Origin: Allomyces macrogynus ATCC 38327 | Taxonomy: Eukaryota; Blastocladiomycota; Blastocladiomycetes; Blastocladiales; Blastocladiaceae | Length of the DNA: 64,000 nucleotides | Assembly: GCA_000151295.1 (NCBI GenBank) | Contig: GG745330.1 | Coordinates: 900,102 to 964,101 of the forward strand | Direction of reading: 5' to 3' | Shown: piece by piece, positions 30,553 through 41,837 of the stretch | How the letters are laid out: each line of letters starts with the position of its first letter | How positions within the stretch are numbered: the first letter of the stretch is position 1 | The notes under the pieces: generated by a model | Told to the model about the DNA's origin: nothing | The model's input: the letters and a program-made list of their open reading frames with translations, nothing else | Databases searched by the model: none | Translations under genes and position numbers: made by a program

Positions 30553-33382
30553 TTACTTTTCGCGCATCTTGACCCACGCCTTCCCTGCAACCTTGCCCGT
30601 GCCCGTGGCATTAAACTTGCCCGCGCCCGTATGCAGCTCACCCTGCAGCGCCAGCAACACATCTCTCACGTGCAATCGCTTATGCCGTGCCTGCGCAGCC
30701 GCGGTCCCCGGAACCGGCACGCCCGCACCCGCCGCTGCCGCCGCACCCGCCGTAGGCCCCTTGCCCGCGCGCGCTCCACCCAACAAATCCGCACGCCGCT
30801 TGGCCACAAGTGCCGCGGCACGCTTCGCTGCCGCCGTCGCGAGCGAGATGCCCGCACCCGGCGCGGCGCCCGGAACTGCGGCCGCGATCACGGCAGACGC
30901 CGTGGGCGGTCCACCGGCACCGGCCCCACCCATGGTCATCCACGACCTCGCGGCACCGCCGGCAGCGAGGAACGCGGTCGTGTTGGCGTTGCGCTGCCGC
31001 GCCTCCTCGGCAATGTTGGCGCGCTCCTTGCGCTCGCGCTTCTTGGACAGAGCGGGCATCGACGCGGCCATGGACGCGGGCGCGGCGGGCGGTGGCGGAG
31101 GTGGCGGGGGTGGCGACGCGTAGTCGCCGTCGACGGCCATCGCATCGACGTTCGCCGCGGCGGCGGGAGTCGGGGACGGCGCCGTGGTCGCCGCAGCACC
31201 GGGAATCAACCCCCGCGCACGCGCAGCCGCATGCTCCTCGGCCGCGACCTGCAGCGCGGCATCACGGATATGCAAGAGCGCGAGCGTCGATTCCGGGTGA
31301 TCAGCGAGACTCAACTCATACGCGACCATCTTGGGCGTCTCGTCGGCGTCGGCGGCATTCGCATCCGCCTGCCGCGCGGCCGCCAGCTGCGGGATCCGGA
31401 AGGGCGTCATGAGCACGGGCGCCTCGCCCGGCTGCGAGACGCCCATGGCCGCCAAGTCGCGGTGCAGGGACGCGCCGGTCCGCTGGTTGGCCCCGTGGAC
31501 CGCGTCCGTGGCGACCATGCGCAGCCGTTCCTGCAGGGCGAGCGCGAGAAAGTGCAATGCCGACTCGGACACATGTGCGAGCCCCTTCACGCCCAGCAAT
31601 CTTTTCCATGCGCGCCCGAATCGCTGGCACGTTCACGTGCAGCCGCTCGACAGCAGCCTGCGTTGCGGGCGCGGCGGCGCCCGCCGTGCGCGTGCGCAGC
31701 ATTTCCTCCTCGTGCTCGAGATTCACGCCGAGCGTCGCGAGCGCTTGGTCCTCGTCGTCGCCCGCGGCCTTGCGGCCTCCTTTAGCCGCGGCGGGTGCCG
31801 AGGATGATGCAATGGCTGATCCGGCCGCGGCAATACTGCTTGGGGTCGTCGACGTCGTCGGCTGCGTCGTGAGCGAGCCCGCAGTGCTCGGCGGAATCCC
31901 TGGAGGCGCCATGTACGAGAACCCAGCTAGTCCAGCGTACATTTCTGGCGTCAAGCCCGCGTTCGAAAAGGACATGGGCATGGCAGCCATGGGCATGGTC
32001 GACGCGGCCGTCGTGCCCGGCATGACCATGGGCGACGCGCGTCCAGCTGGGCCTGGAATCACGCCGGGCATTGGCGAGGTCGCGCTCGATCCGAGACTTT
32101 GCGGAGCCGTGAACGGTGTCGATGAGGCGCTTGATGGTGTCGCCGTCGGTACCGCCGATGCGACTGCCGTGGCGGATGCAGTTGCAACGGGCGGCTTGCC
32201 TACCGCACCGGGCGTCGTGGCACGCGGTTTCTTGGCCGCTGTCCCGCCCGCGGCACCCGCCTGCCCGGGCCGTTTCCGTGCCGCGGCCGTGACCGACTTG
32301 CCCGCGACTGCCGTGTTGGGCCCCGCGCGCGCCAAGTGCTCCATGGCCGCGAGCGACTTGAACTTTTCGGGTCCGAGCAACCCGTGCGCGCGGTCCAAGA
32401 ACTCGTTTGCCGAAATGGCCTTGGTGCTAAACGAGTTCCAAAGCACGGTGATTTTCTCGCGAATATCGGGCGCAACTTCATTGATGACAGACCCCAGCGT
32501 CGCGTTTGGGGCCGCGAGACCCGGTATCGGTGCTTGTGCAGGCGTCGGCACGACGGGCGGCGGGATCACGGGCGCGGCTGCGGACGCGGCTGCGGGTGCC
32601 GGTGCTGGTACTGGTGCTGGTGCCGGTACCGGTGCCATCGTCACGGGCATCGTGGGTGCCGGGGACGCGACGCGTGCAGCTGCTGCCGCTGCGGCCGTCG
32701 CAGTCGTCCCGACGACAGCGGGCGACGTGCCGCGCGACGGCGGCGCCGGGGACATGACAGGACTGCTCGCGGAACTGCCTGGATGCGACCATGCGCCCAA
32801 ACTCGACGGCGGGTGCGTAGCGGGCGTCGCCGCTGAGAGAGATGGCGACGCAGCGGCCGACACCGACGCGCCAGCGGGAATGCCATACATGGCCGAACTC
32901 GCAAACTGCGGCGCGGTTGCGGCCAAGTGCATGGGCGGCGGCCGCATCAGGAACGGCGCGTACATGCGGTTGTACATGTGGTACATGCCAGCGGCGGCGG
33001 CGGCGGCGGGGTAGGCGGCAGCTTGCGGGTGCGCGGCCATCATGCCGGCAGGCATCATTCCGGCAGGCGGTGTCGGGACGTGCGGCGGCGGAACGGTGCC
33101 AGGTGCGGAAGCGTAGGGCTGGCGAGCAGCTGCAGCAGCTGCAGCAGCCGCGGCTGCAGCGGCGGGAGCGGCAGATAAAGCTGGAGCCGGGACGAGCGGC
33201 GAAGCGGCGCGCGAGGCCGGATTGGCGGCGGTCATGGCGGCAATCTGCGGCTGGTTTGCGAGCGCCGTCGGGGTTGGGATGCGCGCGTGCTCGAGCGGCT
33301 GGATCTGGCTGAGCAGAGCCTCGACGTCGGCAGCCGCGAGCGGCGCGGCGTGTGGCGGCGGGCCGCCGTTGGGCGTGCTCAT
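30553..33382 (-). CDS. TFIID subunit TAF4, frame broken once
   Basis: Minus strand, start ATG at 33382 (MSTPNGG), stop at 30553, about 940 residues if the break is bridged. TAF4 pairs with TAF12 through a histone-fold-like region and organises the TFIID core that binds promoters. The N-terminal half is Pro/Ala-rich, with a short conserved helix block FSTKAISANEFLDRAHGLLG. The TAF4 C-terminal domain includes NVPAIRARMEKIAGREG, then LAHVSESALHFLALALQERL, a helical middle, ALSKKRERKERANIAEEA, and the terminal KRLHVRDVLLALQGE. At 31582-31585 (CCCC on the plus strand) one surplus base shifts frame between EKIAGREG and LAHVSES; removing one C gives a continuous match to the family. No intron of normal size fits there. 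Confidence 0.8.
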
Positions 33383-33803
33383 CGTCGCGGCTTCGGGACC
33401 TCGCTGCGAGCGCGGAGAGAATGCGGGGAGTGGTGGGCTGTGGGAGAACGGATCGTCGCGAGAACGGCGTGGACGTTGACGCGGCGGTCGTGGCCGCTGC
33501 ACGGCCCTGCACGGCACTGTGGACGACGAGGAGCGCGCGACACGGCGAGTTGCACGCGTCTTCGATCGCAGCGACAGGCCAACGCGCGTGAAACTCACGT
33601 GTCGGGTGCCCCTCGTGTCTCGCGGCCTGTCGCGTCTTGGTGGGCTTGATGGACGCCCGCCCCTTGGTGGACGCCCGCCCCTTGGTGGACGCCCGCCCCG
33701 CACGTTCCGGCTGCCCGCCGCGCACGGCTGCTTCTGCGAAGGTGGAAATCTAAATAAAAGAGAAAGATAGAAAGCGAGAAAATAGTCGTCACCATAGGTT
33801 TAT
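33383..33803. other. spacer between TAF4 and the XPG-family gene
   Basis: About 420 bp separating two minus-strand genes. It contains an 18-bp tandem repeat (33651-33700) and should hold the TAF4 promoter and the 3' flank of the nuclease gene. Confidence 0.4.
33651..33700 (+). repeat. 18-bp tandem repeat upstream of TAF4
   Basis: The unit GGACGCCCGCCCCTTGGT occurs twice perfectly (33651-33668 and 33669-33686), followed by a third partial copy. It lies about 270 bp upstream of the TAF4 start. It may be a promoter element array or simple slippage. Confidence 0.8.
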
Positions 33804-35885
33804 TCAGCTCTTGGCCGCCGTCGACGCGGGCTTCCTAATTTCCACGACCACATCATTCGGCGCCAGCAGGTCCATGTCGACCCCCTCCGCTGCCTTTTTG
33901 CGGCCTACGCACGGCTTCCTCTTGGGCTTCTCTGGCGCGGGAGCACGCATCTCCACCGGGAGAGGCACGAGCTCGTCGATGCCCGTGACCGCTGCGCCGT
34001 ATTGGGCCACGGCCGCGACGAGCGCGCTGGCCACGCCCTGATCAAACGCAACCACATCAAACGGCCGCACCTGGAACTGTTCCAAGATCTTGACTTCCTG
34101 CTCGGCATTGACCGACGCGGCGGCCCGCTCCTTCGCAAGCACGGCCACCTCGTTCACTTCGCCGAGATCCATCAACGAGTGCTTGAACACGGCACGGGCC
34201 TCCTCGGGCGCAAACGACTCTTCACACTGCTTGCGCAATGTCGGGTTCGCCTCGAGTGCCTTGTCCAACGACCCGAATTGCTGCACGAGCGCGAGCCCCT
34301 TGACCGGCCCAATGTTCCGGATCCCGCCGCTGTAGTCGCACCCGCACACGACGGCAAAATCAATCAGTGCATCCATGTCGCGCAACTTGAGTGCCTCGAG
34401 CAGGTACGGGTCCGGCGGTACGAGCGTCATGGGCGCCTTGTCCATGCGATACAAGTGGTGCACGACGGGCAATGTCGGCCAAAACACGTGCACGTCCGAG
34501 TCTTCGGTCGCGACCCACTGCGCGTGCCCGAGATGCACGAGCGCGCCACACACTTGCTCGGCCTCGGTACGCGCGGGAGCGTAGACGACGGAGACGCCGC
34601 GCGCGGTCAGAAGCGTTTCCAACGTATCGACAACCTCCAAGTCGGGGCCGCGCGTGGATGCGTCGAGCCGTGTCCGCTCGCGCGCAAGCGACTTGACCCA
34701 GGCACTGAGCTGCTCGGGTGTCGCTTCCGTCGTCGCGTCGAGCTCTTGCAGCGTCTTGGCCACGCGCGACCGGAACGTGCCAAGGTTGGCCAAGCTCGAC
34801 AGCGGCACCGGCGGGCTGAGAGGAACGCGAACCGGTTCAGGGGGTTGAGTAGCGGCGGCAGCTGATGTGCCCGGCTACATTCGAGCACATCCGCAATTAA
34901 CTCGGAGGCTAAGTGGAGCACCGCACAAGAAATTTGGACGTACCACATCCAAGGCCATCCGCTCCAGCGCCGCGCTGAGCGCCTCCAGCGATACGGGCGC
35001 ATCTGGAACCGGCTCTCCGACCACCGACGCTTGCGTGACCATTTCCGCGTCCACCGACTGCTCGGTTGGCTGCAGCAGTCCAGGTCCATCGATGACCGAC
35101 ACGGTGGGCTGGCTCGGTGGCAGCTCGGCCGATTCGGTCACAGTCGGCGTCAAGAGCGGCCACGCTGCCGTCTCGGTCACCGACGGACGCAATGCAGACG
35201 GCGCGGTCGCCCCCTCCTCAACCATTATCGGCGTCATGGTCGCAGGGTGGCCCATTTCCACTGGTGGCAGTGTAGGTACGGTCGGTCGCGAATTGAGCCC
35301 CAAATCACTTGCTGCGACAGGTTCAACTGCGCTGGTGATCATCTCGTCGACAGTCAGCGTGAAATCGCCCTCGCCGTCGACGGTGGCCGTGACCGTCGCG
35401 GCAATCCCGACACTTGGCGGCACCCCCTCGGCCTGCTCCACTGTCTCCGCCGCAACCGCGACCTCCTGTGCTGGGACCGCCACCCCCACCCCCGGCACAT
35501 TCTCAAACCCGTGCCGCAGCATCACATCGCGAATAAACTCCTCCCCAATCTCCGCGGCATCGCGCAATTCGAGCGACCGTGCGCGCCGTGCTGCGCGTTC
35601 GCGGTGAGCGACTTTTTCCTTGGCAACGGGCCGCATAGCACCATCAAACACGACGATTGGCGTGATTTGGTGATACGCGAGGTAGTCGAGCATATTGTTT
35701 GTGTACTGCATGCATAGCCGGCGCGGCGAGTCGGCGCGCTGCGACTGCGCGGCAAACCAGAACCGGTTCAGGGTGAGCGTGCCGTCGACCGCGACGGTTT
35801 GCCCGCGCAGCGCCGAGATAGCCAGCGGGCGGTAGCAGTACGGGTGCTTGTCGCGGATGAACTTGAGCAGGTTCTTGATGCCCAT
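33804..35885 (-). CDS. XPG/Rad2-family structure-specific nuclease (FEN-like)
   Basis: Two exons on the minus strand, 35885-34944 and 34874-33804, give 670 residues. The start MGIKNLLKFIRDKHP is the family N-terminus needed for flap binding. All seven catalytic acids of FEN1-type nucleases can be placed: D34 (VAVDGT), D81 (VFDG), E418 and E420 (TEAEQV), D439 and D441 (TEDSD) and D494 (GCDY), followed by the helix-hairpin-helix IRNIGPVKGLALVQQFG. Between the N and I regions lies a spacer of roughly 270 residues rich in Val/Thr/Pro/Glu, much longer than in FEN1 (380 residues in total) and more like XPG/Rad2, but the N-region is not XPG-like. It ends with a basic segment (KPKRKPCVGRKKA). A role in flap or bubble cleavage is inferred from the family; the subfamily is undecided. 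Confidence 0.8.
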
Positions 35886-36544
35886 GGTGCCAGTCGTCGT
35901 TGATGCGAGAATGGTCAGTTGGAGTTGCGAAAAAGTGGTCGTGGGCGTCGTGCTGGGCAAGATCAGGTTGGGCGCGTGCTTGCGCGTCGGTTCGCGTCGG
36001 TTCAGGTCCGTGCTCGTAAGCGCGTCTTGCTCGCTTGCGACTGCCGTTGCTCAAACGCAGGCGCAAGTACCGCACGCGCTCTTCGTCAGTTCATCTCAAG
36101 AATCGCAGCCACGGTGGCTCACAGCAACGTTGAGGACACTGACCGACAGCAATCGCGTCGACAAAGACCAATGGTCGCTCAGCAGCTTGCGGATTCCGGG
36201 TGTTGGTGCAGCTGGTGCAGTGCCAGTTCCCTTGCGAGCCAGCGACTCGATTTACAAATAAGAGTGTCGGTTCTGAGGGATTTGCAGCGTGGTCGGAGTC
36301 GTCACGATCGTCTCCTTGCCATTGCGCCAAGTCGTCGAGATGGTTGGTTGGCAAGCGGTGCGCCGTCCATCGGCGTCCATCAACGTTTGTCGCTGTGGAG
36401 AAGGCCCTTTGAACGTGCCTAACTGAAACTGATGGCGCTTTGATTCGAGCAAACAGAACAGGAGTGCCCCAGGAGCACGATTCACATCGATCACAAGGCG
36501 GCAGCAATGAAAGTGGGTGGACACAAATCGGCACATCAAGGCCA
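35886..36544. other. spacer between guanylyltransferase stop and nuclease start
   Basis: About 660 bp, the promoter side of the nuclease gene and the 3' flank of the capping gene. A frame at 35848-36261 overlaps the nuclease start antisense and has no protein character. Confidence 0.35.
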
Positions 36545-38852
36545 TCAATATTCGCCATAATCCAGCTCTTCCACATCCCCGTCTCGTGGTACCCGGTGCG
36601 CGCCGTTCCCCGCAACCGGCTCGTCGTGCTCGTCATCGCCGAGCGCATCCTCGAGATCCCGTGCCAGATCGTCATCGTCATCGTCATCGTCATCATGATC
36701 ACCGACCTCTCCACCGTTTTGGTGTTGCTGCTGGTCAAATGCGGACGAATCAGCATGCGGCGCGTCGTGATGTCGCGAGTAGCCGTGGTCGGACGAATCG
36801 GCATGTGGCGAGTCGTCATCGTACTGGTGCGCGTCGGCGTAGCCGGACGAAAACGGGCCCGGCACGTTGGGGTACCCGGGCGGCGCCGACGACGCAAACG
36901 ACGAGTAGGCTGGGTCGCGGACCGGCGCCGACGACGACGCAAATGATGAGTAGGCCGGATCGCGGACCGGCGCCGCAGAGCGGCCATTCGACGACGATGC
37001 AAACGATGAGTAGGCCGGGTCGCGCATGGGCGCCGCAGCGTGGCCGTTCGACCCGCCCGAGTAGGACGGCGCCGGGGTCACGGTGCCCGTCGCCTCGCGC
37101 ATTTTCCAGTTGGACTTGATGATGGGCGCGTGCGCCTCAAGCTATTGGCACGGGAACAGTGGTGAGGTATCAACAACATTCTCGCGCCAAAGTGAGAAAA
37201 ATGGCAACGCACCTCTTCGCGCGTCACGCCGTCCTGGATACTGTGCAAGATCTTGCGGTAGACGTCTGTGTGGTTACCCGTGTTCTTATCTTCACGGAAC
37301 CGCATGTACTGCCACCGCTGGTGCTCCGAGTCCCAGTTGCACTCGATGATCTTGCCGTTGGACCGCGACAGCAGGCTATGTGCCAGCGAACGAACGGTCA
37401 GTGGAGAGAACGGCAGCAATTGAAAACGGCATGGAAGGCGCACTCGCGCAGCTGCTGGTTATCGACTTCGAGATAGGCCTGGAACCGGTGCCGATCTTGG
37501 CCCTCCCACAAGTGCAGCTCAAACTGGTCATTGCGGATGCACAGCATAAAGTCGACCGAGTTTTCGTCGGCCGGCTTCCACTTGAGGCTAGATGTGATGG
37601 CGACCACGTCAATTGGTTGAAAAGCCAGCGAGAAGCAGTGACCAAACGGGACGCACATATTTGGGTCGGTGCCGAGCGTGTACGGCTCCTCGGAATTGGT
37701 GAAGATGAGCCCGTCGCTCTTGTGCTTGAGGAACGGAATCGAGTCAAAGATCTCCTTGACGTGGTACGAGAGCTGCATCTCCTTGGCCTCGATCCTGGCG
37801 ATGGCAACGATGAATGTCGTGAATTCGAAGGCGTGTCTCTGGTCGTGAATGAGCAACGGTTCGAAATGCGTACAAGAAGGGAATGCGCGCAGCCAAGTCC
37901 TTGCGCGTCACGACCATTTCCTTGAGCGGCTCCAAGACAAATTTGTGGAAGTGCTAGACACGAGAAAACGGGGCGTGAGCAGATTTCACCATGACAGCTC
38001 TGGCCACAATTGAGGAGAAAAGGCGAACCCCAAGTCGAACGCGGAATGGTCGGTCGATGACCGTCTTGCCGATGCACACGAGGCAGTCGAAGACCAGGTA
38101 GCGCAAGACTTTTTGCTGATCGAAGGAACATAGGTCCGTTAGTTTTCCCCTAGATCGTCGACCGTCGTGGAGAATGAGAACAGAACGTACGCCGTTGGGC
38201 TCTGTGTCGAGAATCAACTCGCCATCGAGCAGCGTGCAGCGATGGAACTCGACAAACGGCCTCTTGGACTTGGTCGCCTCGAGCGGCAGCGGAAGCAGGA
38301 TTTTGGTAAAGTAGAACTCGTTCTTGCGGTCTATCTACGCACGCGACCGCGGAAACCAGCGAGGTCAGCTCTGGGCCATCGGCAGGACAGCTAGCAACGT
38401 GCAGAGAAGCCACGATCGCACCAAAAACGTTTCGTACTTGCTCAAGCGCTCGTTGAACGTCGTGTAGAGAAGCATGCGCAGCCCGTCCGTCTAACAAAAA
38501 ACCACCGAATGGTTACCAAACGTCCTCTCTTCCTCGCCCAATGGACAGAGACCGGTGCGCACCTTCTCGCAAACGAAAAAGTTGCGGCTCTCGAGTGCGT
38601 CCAGGTGCTCCTTTGTAAACGAGACGGGTTGGGCGCCGGCAAATCTACGCGAGTTGCGGCCACGCGCGATGGTCAGCCTCGCTCGGCCTTTAAATCCGAC
38701 GACGATCACTGTTCTCCACTCCATTAGTTGACAGGTATGGCTGGTCGCTACCGTTTGTGACGGACGTGCAGCAGGTCGGCGACTTGCTGCCGCAGAATGT
38801 CGAGGTAGGGGCCGAGCACGCGCTCGCCGGGCATCGTCAGGGCTGGATCCAT
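36545..38852 (-). CDS. mRNA guanylyltransferase (capping enzyme alpha subunit)
   Basis: Ten exons on the minus strand: 38852-38752, 38644-38563, 38490-38422, 38334-38191, 38115-38029, 37953-37874, 37794-37657, 37587-37444, 37375-37213 and 37141-36545, 534 residues. It transfers GMP from GTP to the 5' diphosphate end of nascent mRNA. Nucleotidyltransferase motifs are in order: RFAGAQPVSF, motif I K61-TDG with the nucleophilic lysine, motif III LLDGELILD, motif IV KSDGLIF, motif V LKWKPADENS, and the OB-fold end IIECNWD...WQYMRFREDK. There is no N-terminal triphosphatase, as in fungi, so a separate triphosphatase is expected. The C-terminal tail (about 140 residues) has three RDPAYSSFASS repeats and a run of Asp. 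Most junctions use GTRCGY donors; the first intron uses GTAGCG and is least certain. Confidence 0.9.
36888..37036 (-). repeat. in-frame repeat RDPAYSSFASS in capping enzyme tail
   Basis: Three copies of an imperfect unit of 14-20 codons encode RDPAYSSFASS separated by short Ala/Pro/Asn linkers in the last exon of the guanylyltransferase. The units are diverged at third positions, so this is a protein-level repeat and not a recent DNA duplication. Confidence 0.8.
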
Positions 38853-39325
38853 GGCGTTGGGCGCTGGCTTACTGGAACAGGTTGGTCCAATTGAGGTTCG
38901 TGCAATGGAGCGGGAGCCGCTGCTGCAGGTCGGCGCGGGCAGACGAGGCAGAGCGGGGGAAGAACACGGATGCGGTGCCGTTTCGGCGGTGCAGGAGCGG
39001 CGCAGTGCGAGTTGAGCAGGTTGGTTCTCCGAGTTGGCGACGTGACGTGGTCGCGCCTGACGCAAAATCATGCCAAATCGCCGTCCATGTCACTCAAGCA
39101 TCATCAACCATCTTCTGCAAGACCCTGGACAACAACGACGACAACGACAGAAACTTCTTGATTTTGGCAAGTCAGACAGAGCCCGCGCTAACGGTCAAAA
39201 CCGCGAGCTTCTTGATACATCCAGGAGGATAGAGCGAGAAGGGGGGTACACGATGCGCAGCAAAGATTTCACAACAACGGCAAAGAAAACGACAACAAAA
39301 CAGACAGACGAGGCCAGCGAGCAAT
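38853..39325. other. spacer between membrane-protein stop and capping-enzyme start
   Basis: About 470 bp. The end near 39290 is AC-rich with CAACAACG-like words. No gene supported. Confidence 0.35.
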
Positions 39326-41165
39326 CTAGACGCGCACGAGCACGCGCGCGCGAATGCGCACCTTGGACTCTTCGAGATCAAACACGCCGGGCCAGACAAA
39401 GTCGGACACAATCGTCATCGGGTCGAGCGTGCTCATACCAGCGCCAATCTCGTCGAGCGACGCAAACGAGCTGTCGATACCGGCGCTACTCTGCAGGACG
39501 CGGCCAGACAAGAAGACAGCACTCGCATTCAGGATATCCATCCACTTCTCGTCGGGCTTACCGCCCGTGCCAGTGACTTCCACGAGCGCCAACGAGGGCC
39601 GGTACCGCTTGGCGCGGATCATGAGCGCAGCCGCCGCCCATGGCAATTCCGAAACGAGCGTGTCGGCCGCAGCCGCTGCAGCAGCGGCCTCGACATCGTC
39701 CTCCACGTCCTCGGCATCGGCACCCGACTCGCCGCTCTTGGTCGACGCGGCACGAGCAACGGTGCTCGCGCGTGCAGCCGCAAGTGCGATCCGGACATCG
39801 GCTGAGCACGCCGCGAGCATCGGCTCAATCGCGTCGCGCACAATGTCGCCAGCGCGCAGGTCGTAGAGCAGTTCGTGAATCGCCAAAAACATTTCCGCAG
39901 GCCGCATGCGGTGGGCGCGAGACAAGCCCTTGTACTCGACGTGGTGCTCGTAAATAATTGGCGTCCACACGCGTTCAGCGGCGGTACGCGTCGTGAGCGT
40001 GCGCCACATGGACGCGACGGCGCGCGCGACCGAACCCGTCAGCTGCAGGGCACGCACTGCGTCCGGGTGTTCGGCCGAGGCCAGGTCCTGTGCGGGCGCG
40101 TCGGCGGGAGCCACAGCAGCGCCACCGACCACGGTGCCGCACGCCGACCGCACGGAGCGGAACAGCCCCTCCCAGTCCGCGAGCAGCTGCCGTGCGCCGT
40201 ACGACGCGAGAGGCGGTACTTCGCGCGTGTTGGGAATTCCCGGAACGTCGAAATTGCCGCGGATCAGCGCCGTCTTGTCGGGCAAGATCATCGACAGTGA
40301 GGCAGCGGCCATGGGCGAGAGCGGGGGCGTGTTGCGACGTGCCAGCGAGCTGGCCGATGGCGAGTTCAGCGGGCCAAGTGGCGACGCAGCAACAGCACTG
40401 GACCTGCCAATCAGCGACGATGCGGCCGGGTCGGTGCTTGTGACCTCGGATGTCGACGCAGAAGCCGACACGGCAGATGCAGCTGCCGAGCTGGGCGTAC
40501 CGGGTGAGAGGGGCGATGACCCGTAATGCCGGTAATGGAGTGTCGAGTGCAGCAGTTGCGCGAGTAGCGCCGGGTCAATCGTTGGGTCCTCGACCTCGGT
40601 GTTGCGAGCAACGCCGCGAGCCAATGTAGTCGATGTGGCGGGAGCGGGAGCAGCGACATGGCCATTGGCAAAAGATGTTGGTAGCGGTGGCGGCGGTACA
40701 TTGGCGTAGTCGGTGTTCTTGGCGTCGAAACTGCGCTTCTGGTCGACCGACGTGTCCTCCATGAGCGTAGACGTTGGGATCGACACTTGCAGCGTCAGCA
40801 GCTGCGCGGGTGCCTGCTGCTGCAGCTCGACGGCCGGTGCCGGCGCGCTGCTCGACGCAATAGCGCGCTCCTTAGCCTGCTTGGCCTCGGGCGACTTGGG
40901 TTGGCGACCAAACATGCACATGAAGACGCTGGCGGCCATAACCTTGACACGGAGAATGGGTCGACAGTCAGGAAGAGTGGGGAGAAGAGCCGAGGGCCGC
41001 AGGAACGAGAAGGAAAACGCTACCGACCATGGGGATGGCAATGGCGAGAGCGATCACAGACAGCTGAGCCGAGGGAGCTCGGGCCGTGCTGGAGGCCTCG
41101 ACCACCGCGGCGCCCTGGAGCGTCGCAACGCCACTGGCGGCGGCAGCGGCGGCAGCGACGTGCAT
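39326..41165 (-). CDS. unrecognised single-span membrane protein
   Basis: Two exons on the minus strand, 41165-41028 and 40942-39326, give 584 residues. Splicing across an 85-bp intron (donor GTCGGT) creates one continuous hydrophobic segment, LSVIALAIAIPMVMAASVFM, near residues 36-58. It is preceded by a short Ala-rich N-terminus and followed by basic FGRQPKSPEAKQAK, so the bulk is probably cytosolic. Residues 60-300 are Ser/Ala/Pro-rich. A folded part follows: ASYGARQLLADWEGLFRSV, then an all-helical stretch with WTPIIYEHHVEYKGLSRAH and LAIHELLYDLRAGDIV, and a final beta-looking end (VSDFVWPGVFDLEESKV). No family recognised. The start at 41165 was chosen because it places the span near the N-terminus; longer frames exist upstream. 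Confidence 0.65.
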
Positions 41166-41837
41166 TCCGGGGGCGAGTCGTCTATCGTGCTCGTGCGTGA
41201 CGTCGCGCAGTGGGGCCACGCGCTCGCGATCCCGTGTCAAGCAACAATTTGCAACGAGCAGCAGGCGGGCGTTGTTCGCAGCAAACCGGAGACTCGGGCG
41301 GCTAGGGTCGGGCCAGTCGAAACGTGCGCAAACTCGCGATGCAGCCGTCAGGTCGACGACCAGGTGCTCGAGGCTAACCCGGCGATTTCCACGCGACGAC
41401 CGTTGGCCGGCGCCGTTTGCAGCAGTTGCAGCAGGATGCGGATGCTTGCAGCGCGAAAGCTCGTCTTGTCGGGCAGATCCACTGGTTGGTCGTGCACCGG
41501 ACTCGAGCGCGTCGTGTGGTCGGTGACAACGGTGGCGGTGGCGGCCAAGGGCGGCGAGGCGATGCCAGCTCGAGCACGAGAAAAACAAAGTGCAGCGCGA
41601 GGCAGGCCCTGCAGACAAGACGCCAGAAAGCAAGGCAGAAGCAACAACTGTTTGTGAATGACTTGCACGTGTGCCTCGCGCCGCGTCTCGCGCGTCCACT
41701 TGTGCCTGTGGCGCCAGCGACAGTGTAGCACCGTGAGCAACAACGACGCCCATGCAGCTGCAGCTGGGGCCTGCCGCAGCCGCTGGAACTTGCCCGATTG
41801 TCCGCCATCCCTCTCGCGAAAACGCTCCAGTACCATC
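41166..41837. promoter_or_regulatory. divergent spacer between membrane-protein and WD40 genes
   Basis: About 670 bp between outward-facing starts. Frames through it are Arg/Cys-rich and not protein-like. No motif recognised. Confidence 0.35.

Noticed and set aside
31557..33014. 485-codon plus-strand frame rich in Ala and Gly
   Set aside because: Shadow of the low-complexity TAF4 N-terminal half on the other strand.
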